A stretch of 64,000 nt of DNA. It comes from Aporrectodea caliginosa (Eukaryota > Annelida > Clitellata > Crassiclitellata > Lumbricidae). The stretch spans positions 1,130,501-1,194,500 of the forward strand of contig JACEVL010000019.1 in NCBI GenBank assembly GCA_020284085.1, in the 5' to 3' direction. Position 1 is the first letter of the stretch. Every line of letters starts with the position of its first letter. Below the pieces are notes generated by a model. It did no database searches and was not told the origin of the DNA. It saw only the letters and a program-made list of their open reading frames with translations. Below, one piece after another: positions 1-11,647 of this stretch. The position numbers and the translations under genes were made by a program.

Positions 1-177
1 GAATACGTCATTTAACTCTATAAGGGTTATTGCTAAAACGTGAAAATTGCCCAACAATAGAAATTACGATTTTTAAAAGTGTCATCTTGCCGCCGTCTGA
101 TTGGTGATAGCCATACACAGTAGAGCAACATAGCATAGCCATACATAGCAACACATAGCATAGCAACATATTGCATG

Positions 178-270
178 GCCATACATACATACACACATAC
201 ATACATACATACATACATACATACATAAATACATACATAAATACATACATACATACATACGTACATAACT
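178..270. repeat. CATA-type tetranucleotide microsatellite
   Basis: Imperfect (CATA)n run with CACA and AATA interruptions. Bases 1-834 otherwise show no convincing exon; a second short run lies near 517-575. The Tyr/Met/Cys-rich open frames across it are products of the repeat. Confidence 0.9.
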
Positions 271-834
271 GTATGAATTGTATGTTGTAAATATTTACAT
301 AATGTCAAATTGTAAAACTGCAGATAACATGCAACTGTTATTGTTTAACTAATCGCCATCCAATACTGAAACGGGTAATTAGGGGGCACTACTTAATGGG
401 ACCAAGGTCCCTTCTGGTCCCCCTATTGTAACCACTCGAAATACTTGTATGTAATATCATCTGTAATACATGTTTGGCTACAATAAAAATGATGGTTATG
501 GTTATGGTTGTGGTTATACATACATACATACATATATACATACAAACTGTACATACATGCATAGTTGCATGCATACATGCTCAAATTCAATTACTTCAAA
601 TCATTCTTATGGTATCGTATGTATTGCTGCATCTATGTATCAAACTATATATTTAAATATGTTTAAATTAGAACGTTGTACTATTTAATATCGAACAGAG
701 TAGACTTTGCACAGTTCGTTAAATATGGAACAATTGGAATAGACGGCACTGATTGTTTTATGCAATATAATATCTGCTTTGCAGTCTTTTGACGCAATCG
801 AAATTATCATCAATCACTGTTTTCTCATTTGTAG

Positions 835-974
835 TCAGATCAACATTTGTTCCATCGAGGACCTGGAGTCCTTCCACGAACAGATCATGGGAGTTCCGGT
901 CCTTCTTCGGGTCTGGGCGGAGTTCACACAGAACGACTACATTGGTGCAGCGCAGCCTGATATACACTTCGAAG
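835..974 (+). CDS. Uncharacterised gene, first visible exon
   Basis: The acceptor is either tttgtag/TCAG or four bases later (ag at 837-838). The donor is GAAG/gtacca. The exon encodes INICSIEDLESF through PDIHFE plus one base. It ends in phase 1 and joins exon 5019-5131 to give Gly. Bases 959-991, which span this donor, have a perfect inverted copy at 4495-4527. Confidence 0.65.
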
Positions 975-3900
975 GTACCATGATTATGATTCAACATAGA
1001 GGATATAATATAATATATATGTATATATATATGTATCGGTTTACAGTGACAGACAAAAACCTCACCTTTCCCCCGCTTGGTAATGTTCTAGCATAACTGT
1101 ATTAAACTCCTTAACAATAAGACATAAGACATACGACATAAGACATTTATTGTTCCCAGTAATTGTACATTGACATTTAATTATGCATGTTATTACAATT
1201 TCCATGGAGTATTATATCATCATAGTGTAACAGAGCTTTCAAATGGGAGCAATAGGCGCACCGAAAGGGACTAATCCCGCTGAGCAGGGGCCTAATTACT
1301 TCAGTGCCAAAATGTTCAATCAACTCACTGTAGCTTTAAACTTTTAAAAGCTTTGTAGAATATCTAAAAAGACGCTATAAAATCAACCAGAAAGTACATA
1401 CATGTATACATGCATACACAGCTATACACTTACATGCATAAATCCAAAGCATGCAATGAATTGCATACATACATACATACATACATACATACATACATAC
1501 ATACATACATACATACATACATACATACATACATACATACATACATACATACATACATACATACATACATACATACATACATACATACATACATACATAC
1601 ATACATACATACATACATACATACATACATACATACATACATACATACATACATACATAGCCAATTATTGCTCATGCTGCCAAAATGTTCGGGCGGTGCT
1701 CTGCCATGATATCTTACACGGAATTTAACAAAAGGATGAAACCTACAGAAGATGAAAGATCCGTTGATTAGACCTAAATGACGCATCTATTCTTCTTAAC
1801 GCTAGTCAGGATACTCACCACCCATCGAGCTGAAACAATAAGAAAACTCACCATGGACTCTTTCATCCTCTTAGTCTTCGATCTCGGCCTAAATCGGTTC
1901 CCTGTGTTACATGCTTTTCTTCGTACACCATTGCGGGCAAAGGGGAAGTGAGGGAGTCAGTTTCTCAGCCAACTATTCGACGAAATGTGGATTAATTGCT
2001 GACGAGATAAGGACTCAGTGTAAACGACGAACAGATAGTGACTGTGAATGAAGGAGTGCATCTTCGTTCGTGATGAGCTGTTCACAGCAGAGTCAGTTCC
2101 TCTTCTATGGTTGGTTCACTGCCTGTCTGCCTATCGGTTTCTGTCTCACTATGTCTATAGTCATATCCGTGTCTGTTTGTCTGTTTGTTACTCTGGTTCT
2201 CTCTGTAACTGTTTCTGTCCCTCTTCTTTCCACTCTTAGGCACTTTCTATCATCCACTTGAGACCTCGTTCCGCCTACTCTTGACACTATCCACTTTTCG
2301 TCTCGTAGACTCTTCAATGTCTTTCCACTTCTATAGATCAGTTTGCAACAAGAACAGACATTCAATTCTATTATGGTTGTCTGTTCGGCTGTATTCTTGT
2401 TCTACTGTATTTTAACTTCTAATCTAGTATATATATATACTATATATTATACAATGGGCAATTGGGCATTGGGGCCCGCCTTACGTATGTGGTCTCTGGT
2501 CCGATATAGTATGCCCTATGGTATCATCTGCGCCTTCGTGAGTTTCTTGTAAGGCGCTATATAAATGGCCATATACATACATCTGGTAGGGTCTATTCTT
2601 ACATTGCCTGATTACAACTGCTTGGGTTATGTAAGCCATCGGTTGATACATTGTGCATTAGACACTGTGTTTGTCGAAGTTGCTAATTAATAATAACATA
2701 GTCATAGACACACTATTTAAGTAATCTATTCATATCAAGTCTATTTCGTGTATATAATGATATTCTAATCTGATCCGTCGATAAACTATTATGCAGTACT
2801 TATTTAGTCTAATCCAGTTCAGTGTTCTACGGTAAAATTCTAGTCTGGTTTCTCGTCTCGTCTATTGCTTATGTCTCTGGTCCCTAGTCAAGCCTGACAC
2901 TGTCTAGTTCAGTCTAGCCTTGACTAGTGAACCTTCCAACAAACAGTCTAGTCTAGCCATTTTGTCTATCGTCTGTATAGTCAAACATATGCTGCATATT
3001 GTGTAGTCTTCAATAGTCTATCGCTTCTATATAAATCCTAACTGCTTTGCTTGATTTATTATTTTTAACCAATCTTTTCTTTTCTAAGTTTATGTTTCTT
3101 CTCGTTAATTTATAAATTCGCCTCGATAGCTTAGGCAGAGGCAAAAATCTGTACATAACTTTGGGGAGACAGACTTTCTGGGGCCGGTTTTTTTTGGGGG
3201 GGGACAGACAGGCATTAGTAATAACTTTGGGAGACAGTCCCTCTGTTCTCCCCCCCCCCATGATTTACGCCACTGAGCTTAGATAGCTAGTAAAAGTCTT
3301 CAACATCTTGCGAAACAGAGATAAGAGAATGGGAAGTGTCTTGCAAAGCTGAGGGTAGTGAATTTGAGAACCGATGTGCGGGAAGGCACAAACATAATAA
3401 TAATAATAACAGTGGCAATTTATATGGCGCCGTAACAGCCATGCCCTTACAAGGGCGCCTGGCATCACAAGTCTTTACTCGGTCGGAGTACAAACAGCAG
3501 ACCTGAGGAAGCTGATCTACATGTAGATATTTTATGTTTGCGTCAATTATTATTTTTATTCATTAGATATTTCTTTTGCGCTAATTAGGGAACCGTCGGA
3601 CATGGTAACCGATTGATTCGAGCGCTCACCTTGTGATGTGGAGAGTACGAGTTCGAATCTCTTCTGGGACGATTACTGCGTTGGGACCTTGAGCAAGTCC
3701 TTCACTCACGATTGCTCAGCGCCTGCGATTGATGCTTGGTCATTAGACAGTGGGGGATTTAAGTCTTCACTGGTTTGCTATATAAGGTATGAGAAAGAGA
3801 ATGGCCTCTTAATGGATGTAAAGGCAAAAGGAAGCTGCATGTACAAGCTGTTCATTGGTCCATTGGAACAAGCAGAGGAAGCTGGTCTTCGGTTTCCCCT

Positions 3901-6900
3901 GGCGAGTTTAAGCGTGAGTCGAGAAGGCCTTCACAAGACATGGTCTAGCACTGAACTACCAGTTCAGTGCTAGACCATGAATCATCTTGTATACAAGAAT
4001 AGCAAACATCGTCTCTTGTTTGGTTTACAGCGTAGTATACAGTCTGGTTTCTTGCAGTGAAGTCTAGACTAATCAGCCTCGTTTAGTTTCTATTTCAGTC
4101 TAGTTTCTTCACTAGCATAGTCTAGTCTTATTTTCTATATATAGTCTGTTACAGTAGTATATAGCGTATAGCCGCATCTAGTCTTGTACAGTACAATATA
4201 GGCCTAGTCTATAATCTATCTGGGCCTAAAGCTATTATAATAGTACTATTGTCTCTAACACTATAACTGCATAATCATGCATTGATGTTACTTGTTGCGT
4301 CTTGACAGCAAGTTATGAAATAAACGAAAATAGGCTACAATACAATACAACTATCCTGAAATCTAGCGTAGGCGGTGGTACATTGCGGTCTAATGGCTGG
4401 ACACTAAACTACATGTTTAGCGTCCAGCATTGGATTCCAAATTTCGCCACTGCCGCTTTCCGCTGGTGCCAGTCCCAAGCCTGGATAAAATCATAATCAT
4501 AATCATGGTACCTTCGAAGTGTATATCCGGTCAGTAACCCTGATCTAAATACCCCTGGACGATAACTCCCTAGAAAACCTCCCCGGTTAATAAGCTCCCG
4601 TAAACAATAATCACAGAATAATAACATCGGGGGTTATTGTCCAGGTTATTGTTAAAGTACTGCCTTAGAACCGCCTCCGTAGCTCTACCTAGATCGATGG
4701 TATGTGTTCACGATCTTCCCCATCTAGCACCCATGTTGGCCAACGGTGGACAAGTGTTGGGTGGCTTTGGTCCGGCATTGTTCCAACGTGACTGTGCACC
4801 AACTGGACTGTACAGTTGGTGCACAATATAGGCCTAGTCTATAATCTATCTGGGCCTAAAGCTATTATAATAGTACTATAGTCTCTAACACTATAACTGC
4901 ATAATCATGCATTGATGTTACTTGTTGCGTCTTGACAGCAAGTTATGAAATAAACGAAAAAACAATACAATACAACTAGCATAGTATTGCTGATGATGCG
5001 GCTTTTATGATTTTGCAGGAGATCTGGCTCTGCTTGTCGACACATCTCACCCAATGATTCGACCCGAGTTAGAGAAAGCATTGGATCAAGCCAGAAAGAT
5101 CATCCAGTCCCGAGGTCGTTTCTGTATTCAGGTAATTGAATATGCATGTGAATATGAAAATGAATATGTAAATATGAATATGCACGTGAAATTGTGAATA
5201 GAATAGGGTCTATGTAATTACAAATATGCGTCTGAAATTGTGAATATGAATGTAATGTAATGTAATTAGTAATTTATTTATTTATTATAGCGCTACTGAT
5301 GGCCTCGGCTGTGAGCGGCGCTATATAAATTACTAATTACATTACACAATTACTAATTACATTACAATATGAATAGGGGTCTATGTAAATACAAATATGC
5401 GTGTGAAATTTTGAATATGAATATGTAAATACGAATATGAATATGAACATCTAAATATGAATATGCATGTGAATATGAATATGTAAATAAGTGAATATTA
5501 TATAGGCTTAAGTATAGATAAATACAACTGTAAGGATAAATGCTACTATTTCTAGTACCACAACTACCACTACTACAACTACAGTAACTAGTGTAGGGTA
5601 GTCTATACAAGCAAAAGTACGGGCACAAGTGCATGTGCAGGTGCTTTAAAATGGCACTTGAGTACAACTGAAGCATATAAGCTAAGTACTACATCTCTGG
5701 CGTAAGTACGTACGTACGTAATTGCATAAATGCGTGGATGCGTATGGATACTGTTCTTGTTTTTAAGGGTTGGTAGCATACTGCGGTTGTCGTTCTTGGT
5801 TTGTCAGTACTAGGGTTTGATTCATCTCAGAACAGAAACAAATATCCAGTTGTCAATCACTTGCGCCGCCTAACAAACATAGCCATAAAATGAATAAATC
5901 GGTTTTGCAGTAAAACTTTATGCGTAAACGGGTTCCAGGGTATACTGCGCAGGACTAGCCAATCGACATTAAAAAGCAAACACAGAGCAAATGAGATGGC
6001 TAAGAAAATACGCACACGTAAATATTGTTGAGAATGCCTTTAGGAGAAGGAGAAGGAGGAGAAGGAGAAGGAAGAGAAGGAGAAGGACGAGGAGAAGGAG
6101 AAGGAGGAGAAGGAAGAGAATGAGAAGGAAGGGAATGAGTATACGGAGAAGGAGAAAGAGAAGAAGGAGTAGAAGGAGAAGGAGTTGAAGGAGCAGGAGA
6201 AAAAGAAAAGAAAAAAGAGAAGGAGAAAAAGGAGAAGGAGAAGGATAAAAGAGAAGAAAAAAGAGAAGGAGAAAAAGAGAAGAAAAAAGAGGAGAGCAAT
6301 GAGAAGGAGAAAAAGAAAAAGAGAAGAAAACAGAGAAGAAGGAGAAAAAAGAGAAGGAGAAAAAGGAGAAGGAGAAGGAGAAAAAGAGACGAAAAAAGAG
6401 AAGGAGAAAAAGGAGAAGGAGAAAGAAAAAGCCGATGGTATTTTATTTGAGGTAAGATGTTGTTTTATTTTATTTTATTTTTGCAGTGGCATGCTGTCTT
6501 ATTTGAGGTGGCATGTTGTCTTATTTGAGGCAGCATGCTATCTTATTTGAGGAAACATGTTGTCATATTCGAGGTGACATAATTTCTCATTTGAAGTGAC
6601 CTATTTTGTTCGCTATGACTTGTTTCAGATTGACTTCGGTGCGGCCATTGACAAGTGGCTGAAGAAGACGTATCCACGCGGTTACTGCAGCGTCTGCCGT
6701 CTGCGCAACCACAGGGCCCGTCTCTACATAACCAACTACGATAAACAAGAACACTGTCTCGACTGCAATGCCGTCTGGTGTATCGTCCTCGGGCCCTGCT
6801 GGCTTCTCTCAGCGCCCTGCTACAAAGTAAGTCAATCCGTGCCTACCTTCATTCCTCCCTGCCTCTCTAAACTCGTCTATTTCTACTTGTTTACCAACCG

Positions 6901-8633
6901 TACTCTCCAACAAACTCCGCCACTGAAACTACTACTACTACTAGTACTCTCCAACCGATAATAATCTTTTTCTGTTACGATTTAACTTGAAGCGACCATC
7001 GTCAGATGCCTAGGGCATTGTGGTAAAGGAGCTATAGAAATCAGTAGATTAGGTGTGTTCTGTGGCCCCGAGATGTCGTGTTTTATAACCCATCTGCTCT
7101 TAGGAATTTAGCATAAGTTACGTCGGTTGGCTTTCGTACCATCCGTGGGTTTCGGAAATCGCTTTAGGGCTTGTGTGGATGCGCTCGTGAAAGGCCATTT
7201 GAGCGAAAATCCATGGCCATTGCGGTTTCTAGTGGTACTTGTGATTTCTCAAGGTATCTTTCCATCTTGAGGCGAATCGCCTGAAGACCCTTTGAGGGAT
7301 ACTTGAGGCTTGTTGCTTTTCTTTAGACTTTTGAAAGTATAGTCTACGTATCTAACATAGCGTAATCTTTTCTGCGGCTTTTAAAAAGGATCAGCATATT
7401 TTGAGGTTTGTATTTCTTGAGGACACTAAATCGACTATTCCATGATATCGAGCTTTAAGCGGTGCTTAACTAGATATACTGGTCGCATTAGTGTATTTGG
7501 AGGCATTTCATATTTCATATTTCATAATACTGACGAAGAAGAAGAGCAGTCCTTTAAGCTAGCCCCGAGGCAGCCATGGGTATGAAGTGTTAACGACTTC
7601 ATTTTCTTAGTCTCCGCACAGGATCTGTGAGGGCGGGTAGCCAATTCTTTTCCTCGCCGTCTCATCTTCCCACCGACAGTGCACGGTCAGTGTACTCATT
7701 ATAGCTGAGTTGGCTAGGGGTGCTGGTGAAACATAAATCTCGAACCAAATTTTACTGAAGTAGAATTGATTTTTGAATCAATTCTACTTCAGTAAAATTT
7801 GGTTCAGTACGAGTCAATGAATATGGTATGCTGGTGGTCTTCGTAACTTTGCATGGACTTATCCTATGTGGTAGATAGCTAAAGATAACAGAACAATTTC
7901 CAAACAAACTCCTAACAAGTGAGGTCTCGGAGTTTAAAGAATCTTTCGAATGAAGCGCACACAACAAACCCAAATCTGGACATTTTTCTAACTTTCGTTG
8001 GCACTTATATATACCCAACCCGAAGGGATGGCGTGTTCAGTTGACCCAAATGGCCTGGTATTTGTCTCGTAGATCGATAAACCCACCCAAGTATTAACTG
8101 GGCTCGAATTGCTTAAAACCTCACAAGTCGTATTCAAAGTACGAAGCCTACACTTATTTAACTGAATTGTTTTTAATTAGTAGCTTATATCGTTCAAGTG
8201 GCCAGTGCACAGCGCATCAACTGATGGCACACCAAAATTAAGCCATAAATGAGGTCAAATCGAGCAGAGCGATCCATTAAAAAAAACTAATTTACTATAA
8301 CTAAATATTAATAGTAGCAAGAAAAGATCAGATCATGGAAAAGATCAGCCATGGATTTATAGGCCTAAATATAAATGCTACTACTACTACTACTATCAAA
8401 ACCACTACTCAATCACTACTTAATAGTATATTAGTAACTTTATTAATAGTTACTTACATAGACTTACAAGAGCTATGATTAACTTAACAAAATATGTAGA
8501 CCTATTGTTTTATGTTTGTATGTACAGATCTATCGCCTTGTTAAGTGCAAAGATATCATTATCAATGTCTGCGCACCAATTGTCCGACGAACGACCCTTG
8601 CCATCAGTGGAAAGGTCATCGAAGTTACGCGAT
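835..8633 (+). CDS. Uncharacterised cysteine-rich protein, internal exons (partial gene)
   Basis: Four exons chain in phase: 835 or 839-974, 5019-5131, 6629-6826 and 8528-8633, with AG acceptors and GT donors (gtaccat, gtaattg, gtaagt, gtaagt). About 184 residues are visible. The chain starts acidic (IEDLESFHEQIMG), continues through PDIHFEG and DLALLVDTSHP, and reaches a Cys-rich third exon with CSVC and HCLDC pairs followed by a hydrophobic Cys-containing stretch (WCIVLGPCWLLSAPCY). Exon 4 is basic and mixed hydrophobic (IYRLVKCKDIIINV). Codons are GC-rich against AT-rich introns, and the exon 1/2 junction rebuilds a Gly codon. I do not recognise the family. The two CxxC pairs suggest metal binding and the hydrophobic stretch membrane association, both inferred. 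Upstream exons lie left of the window or were not found. The 3' end is unresolved: exon 4 ends in phase 1 with T, and a possible next acceptor at 9402 would give TGA at once. Confidence 0.65.
1464..1659. repeat. (CATA)49 perfect microsatellite
   Basis: About 196 bp of essentially uninterrupted CATA units inside intron 1 of the uncharacterised gene. It opens long Tyr-Ile-His and Tyr-Val-Cys-Met frames on both strands, which are not genes. Confidence 0.97.
1660..3600. other. Intron 1 of the uncharacterised gene, non-coding
   Basis: No exon is supported. The stretch holds a pyrimidine-rich low-complexity segment (about 2100-2240), a SINE-type tail GGCGCTATATAAAT at 2552-2565, and degenerate GTCTAGT-rich sequence at about 2680-2960 that resumes at 4020-4180. 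Confidence 0.6.
3603..3740 (+). repeat. tRNA-derived SINE head
   Basis: An A-box-like stretch (taaccgattgattcgag) is followed about 35 bp later by a B-box (gagttcgaatctc), then a gggaccttgagcaagtcctt body. This order is typical of tRNA-derived SINEs. Related heads lie at 52640-52760 (+), 56560-56750 (-) and 58610-58755 (-). The segment does not fold as a complete tRNA gene. Confidence 0.6.
3940..3978. repeat. Perfect 18-bp hairpin, 3-nt loop
   Basis: Arms 3940-3957 and 3961-3978 are exact reverse complements (atggtctagcactgaact) around loop acc. It is one of several foldbacks in introns 1-3 of the uncharacterised gene. Confidence 0.9.
4193..4977. repeat. Direct repeats of about 155-160 bp flanking a 470-bp segment
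   Basis: Segments 4193-4353 and 4823-4977 are near-identical direct repeats; the second lacks a few bases near its end. They bracket 4354-4822. The interior holds two hairpins (4396-4428, one mismatch; 4793-4825, perfect 13-bp arms), the 33-bp inverted copy of the exon 1 donor (4495-4527), and a ggtgccagtcccaagcctgg string that resembles LINE-tail sequence. It could be a small terminal-repeat element (TRIM-like) or a segmental duplication. Confidence 0.75.
5019..5131 (+). CDS. Uncharacterised gene, second visible exon
   Basis: Acceptor ttttgcag, donor ag/gtaattg. The exon encodes Gly (completed codon) then DLALLVDTSHPMIRPELEKA and an amphipathic helix-like segment ending GRFCIQ. Phase 1 in, phase 0 out, matching both neighbours. 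Confidence 0.7.
5136..5500. repeat. Degenerate GAATAT-type repeat with SINE-tail foldback
   Basis: Irregular gaatatgaatatgtaaat units fill the start of intron 2. They are interrupted by an inverted repeat (roughly 5256-5277 against 5325-5346) flanking two GCGCTA motifs, one of them in a GGCGCTATATAAAT SINE-type tail. Confidence 0.7.
6037..6428 (+). repeat. Long purine-only (GA-rich) tract
   Basis: About 390 bp of GAGAAGG/GAAAAAG units, almost pure purine on the + strand. The Lys/Arg/Glu-rich frames inside are by-products of composition. The tract ends about 200 bp before the exon at 6629. Confidence 0.9.
6629..6826 (+). CDS. Uncharacterised gene, Cys-rich exon
   Basis: Acceptor tgtttcag, donor AAA/gtaagt. 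66 codons, phase 0 at both ends. It carries CSVC (about residues 20-23 of the exon) and HCLDC (about 42-46), then a hydrophobic stretch WCIVLGPCWLLSAPCY. It is the most GC-rich and most clearly coding segment of this gene. Confidence 0.75.
7742..7805. repeat. Perfect 30-bp hairpin, 4-nt loop
   Basis: Arms 7742-7771 and 7776-7805 are exact reverse complements around loop tttg. It lies in intron 3 of the uncharacterised gene and encodes nothing. Confidence 0.95.
8528..8633 (+). CDS. Uncharacterised gene, fourth visible exon
   Basis: Acceptor tatgtacag, donor CGAT/gtaagt. The exon encodes IYRLVKCKDIIINVCAPIV to KVIEVTR plus one base (phase 1). If unspliced, the frame runs 22 more codons to a TAG at 8699. 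The following exon was not found with confidence. Confidence 0.65.
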
Positions 8634-8711
8634 GTAAGTCAGACATATTTCCAATTATCTCAAACCGAAAAATAGTCTTCCATACGCTATTCTGGAACTA
8701 GAAAACGAAGC

Positions 8712-9003
8712 CCTCATTTCCCTTTCTTAGGCTTATTGTCTTAGGGTTATTTAATTTCTTTTTCTTTGGCCTATTTTGTTTCCCTGTCTAAGGCTCATTT
8801 CGTTCTCTCTCATATTCTTATTTTGTTTCCCTTTCTTAGGTTCATTTTGTTGCCATTTCTTAGGCTCTTTATTTTCTATTTCTTAGGCTCATCTCTTTTC
8901 CATTTATTTTGCTTATATATATATGTAAAATTATATATATTCCCCGTCGTAGGTTCATGTAATTTCCCTTTCTTAGGCCTATTTTGTTTCCCTTTCTTAG
9001 GCC
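8712..9003 (+). repeat. Tandem repeat of acceptor-like units
   Basis: About ten imperfect 24-30-bp units with the core TTTCCCTTTCTTAGG, each a pyrimidine tract followed by AG. The array starts less than 100 bp after the donor at 8634. Confidence 0.8.
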
Positions 9004-11085
9004 CTTGACTCGTCAGTGGGCACTTACAGAGGTCCATGAAACTGATCTATACATCAGTCGACGTATACCCCAACCATGAATATCTAAATACTAGATTCTG
9101 TATTTAAAATTCATTGCTCTAGTTCTCGCACCAAATTATACAGCTAAATCACAGATGGGTCTTGCTCAGGATCGTTAAACAGGAGTTCGCTCAGCAGCTA
9201 GTTAAGTCTTGCTCTACATAAATATAATCCTATATATTTTCTCATACATATAGGTCCAAATTCATATTTGCCAATATATTTACAGCTATACTATTTAGGT
9301 TGTATGAGAACAATTATAATGCCGTATAGGCCTAGTCTTATCAATAAAAAAACAAATAGATGATACACAAATGTCTAATGAGTTGGAGCGTTTGTATTTC
9401 AGGATCGGTCCTGTCCTACGTCTGGTTGCCACAACTCCTCTCTGGGCTTCTGTTAACAATCAAGCGACTGTCAAATCACATACAATCATAAGGAAAACTG
9501 AGGATTGTCGGAGGATTGAGAAATATGCGTGATTAGAGTCACATGTGCTGAAAGGTCTAAAACAGTAAACATCGGAGACAGAATGATATATGGCGGTCGA
9601 GCTGTTTGAGTAGAAACATAGTATATACATTATACAATGACATGGCGACTCTAATGCAAGGAATTCAACTCTGAATCGATCGCCTTTGTGTTTAACGTTT
9701 ATATTTGTGTTTGAAGTATGTCTTCTGTGTTCTTCTGAAAAACCTGTTTGTTCTGAGCTGAATGGTGTACACTAAACTTACAAGGTGACACAGGAAATTA
9801 AACTTCTCCAGCCAATTTCAAGGTTTAAATCGATAAAAGTACCGTATTGATAATCTTTCAGAGTCGTTTCTCGTGGGTTTCTCTGACTCATTTATCTAAA
9901 GACTGTCCTTCAATAATATTTAGCTAATTTCTCGATTTCGTTACCATATTGCCAGACTTAAATTTCCTTTGATAATAATACTACGTCGATGTTTAAAATT
10001 TCTTTGTACAATCTCGCTGAAGCCGATTTCATTGCGTGTCTCACAGATCAAATGAGGGACCCACAACCGAACTGCCTCTGAAGTCAGCCATAGATGTCTA
10101 GTCTATTAAGCGTAATGTATCTTGACGTCTAAGAGTCAGCCTATAATCTATAGATAACCCAATGCATTTAACAGATACATGTGTGGAACTGCTCTTCAAC
10201 TCTGCGGGATGATATACTTAATAGTATGCAAGGTCACTTAGTAGGCTGTAGGCTATGTCGCCTAAACTTACATTTTCTGGGTTAATTTAGTATACACTAA
10301 GTGCGCTTTCGTAATTTCAGTGTCATTTTGAAGATTATGCCTAATAGTTTAACTCGATATTTTCGAAAAAAAAGATATAAACCTTCAGTTTTATGTAAAT
10401 GTTGCATTTCTCTGTAGTCTTGTTAGGTTTAGTATTATTCAGTCACAGTATATCCAATGTTTCAACCTTTATTGCCAACGGTAAGTAGTTTCTAAGAGTC
10501 GGAAGTATAGTGGGTCAGTATTAACTGTTAGACCTATAATGCATTGAAGCGTCGCATCCATTACGCGCTTCCTACCTTCTAATTGCTGCTGCGTTATTAT
10601 TGTTATTTCTATATAACTGTATAATCATAATTATATTATTTTAGTAATAAATCCGGTTGTTAGGAGACCAGAGAGGAAAGGAGACAGAAAGCTGCTGTAT
10701 GATGAGGCTTTGTTGCCTCTGCCCGTAATCTTAAGACTTTCTTTTCTTGCGGGCTCTTCGCACTGTATGCTTCTGATTAGGTTGTACTGGGAGAGGCGCT
10801 TTAGAAATCCATAAACAAAATACAATACAATACAGCGTGTTTTCTATAGGTTGGGAAATTGGAAGGTGGCAGATTGAATAAGGCCTACTTGGGACTTCAG
10901 TTTGAATGGAAACTTGACCGATCTGAATACGTAGACTAAATGCTGATGATTAGCCCATTTTGTGTATTCTACATGTAAAGTAATCGAATGACTACATCTG
11001 ACTGTACTAAACTAGAACATATTAGTTAGATTAGAGTAGAATAGATGAAAACGCACTACAAAACAGACTTAGTGAGACGCAAACT
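9004..11085. other. Gene-free stretch with SINE-type fragment
   Basis: No exon is convincing. A SINE-type tail (gagaggcgctttagaaatcc followed by aatac repeats) lies at about 10720-10836 on the + strand. The rest is AT-rich without clear structure. Confidence 0.5.
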
Positions 11086-11089
11086 TGGG

Positions 11090-11300
11090 AAACACTAAAA
11101 CAAGAGAGGCAGGCTCCATATGAATCCACCATGTAAACACAGTAAGAGCAAGACATATGCAGGGACCACGAAAACACACATTAACAGAAAGGAATAAACA
11201 GGCTCCGCGGGAGTCCAAAATAAAACGAGAAATTAATACAAAAGATTATACAGACTCTGTGGGAGTTCTTCATTGAAAGACAAATTAATACAAAGAGATA
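11090..11300. repeat. Minisatellite upstream of protease A
   Basis: About four diverged 50-60-bp units with the core caggctccgtgggagtcc followed by an AACACACATTAACAG-like segment. Similar arrays lie at about 20860-21130, 31480-31720 and 43640-43800, upstream of genes B, C and D. Confidence 0.7.
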
Positions 11301-11647
11301 TGCAATTCAATATTCAGTTCTCTTCCTGGTCACGTTTATGACTCCTTAGCAATTATTCTTCAACGTGCTCCGAGTCTGTAGGTGCAAACTGCTTTTACAC
11401 AATAATATATACATGCAATCGTATCTTTTGACGCATATAGGCATTTTGCATATCTTCCACTAATGCTTACCTGAATGCACCGCTTTTACTGTTCAATAAA
11501 ATGAATTCAGTGTTTTAAAATTGATTCACTTCATCCCAAAGCATTCAATTGTATTGATTATGCACTGCATTAGAGGACTTTAGAGATATGGATGCTATTT
11601 TATTAACTTAAAAGTACACTAAATATTTGATAAACTTAATTATTCTT

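Noticed and set aside
8..308. Met/Tyr/Val/Cys repeat open frames
   Set aside because: Translation of the CATA microsatellite; the same occurs at 1375-1786 and 52861-53239.
5991..6550. Arg/Lys/Glu-rich and Ser/Phe/Pro-rich frames
   Set aside because: By-products of the purine tract; no start context, splice signals or non-repetitive sequence.
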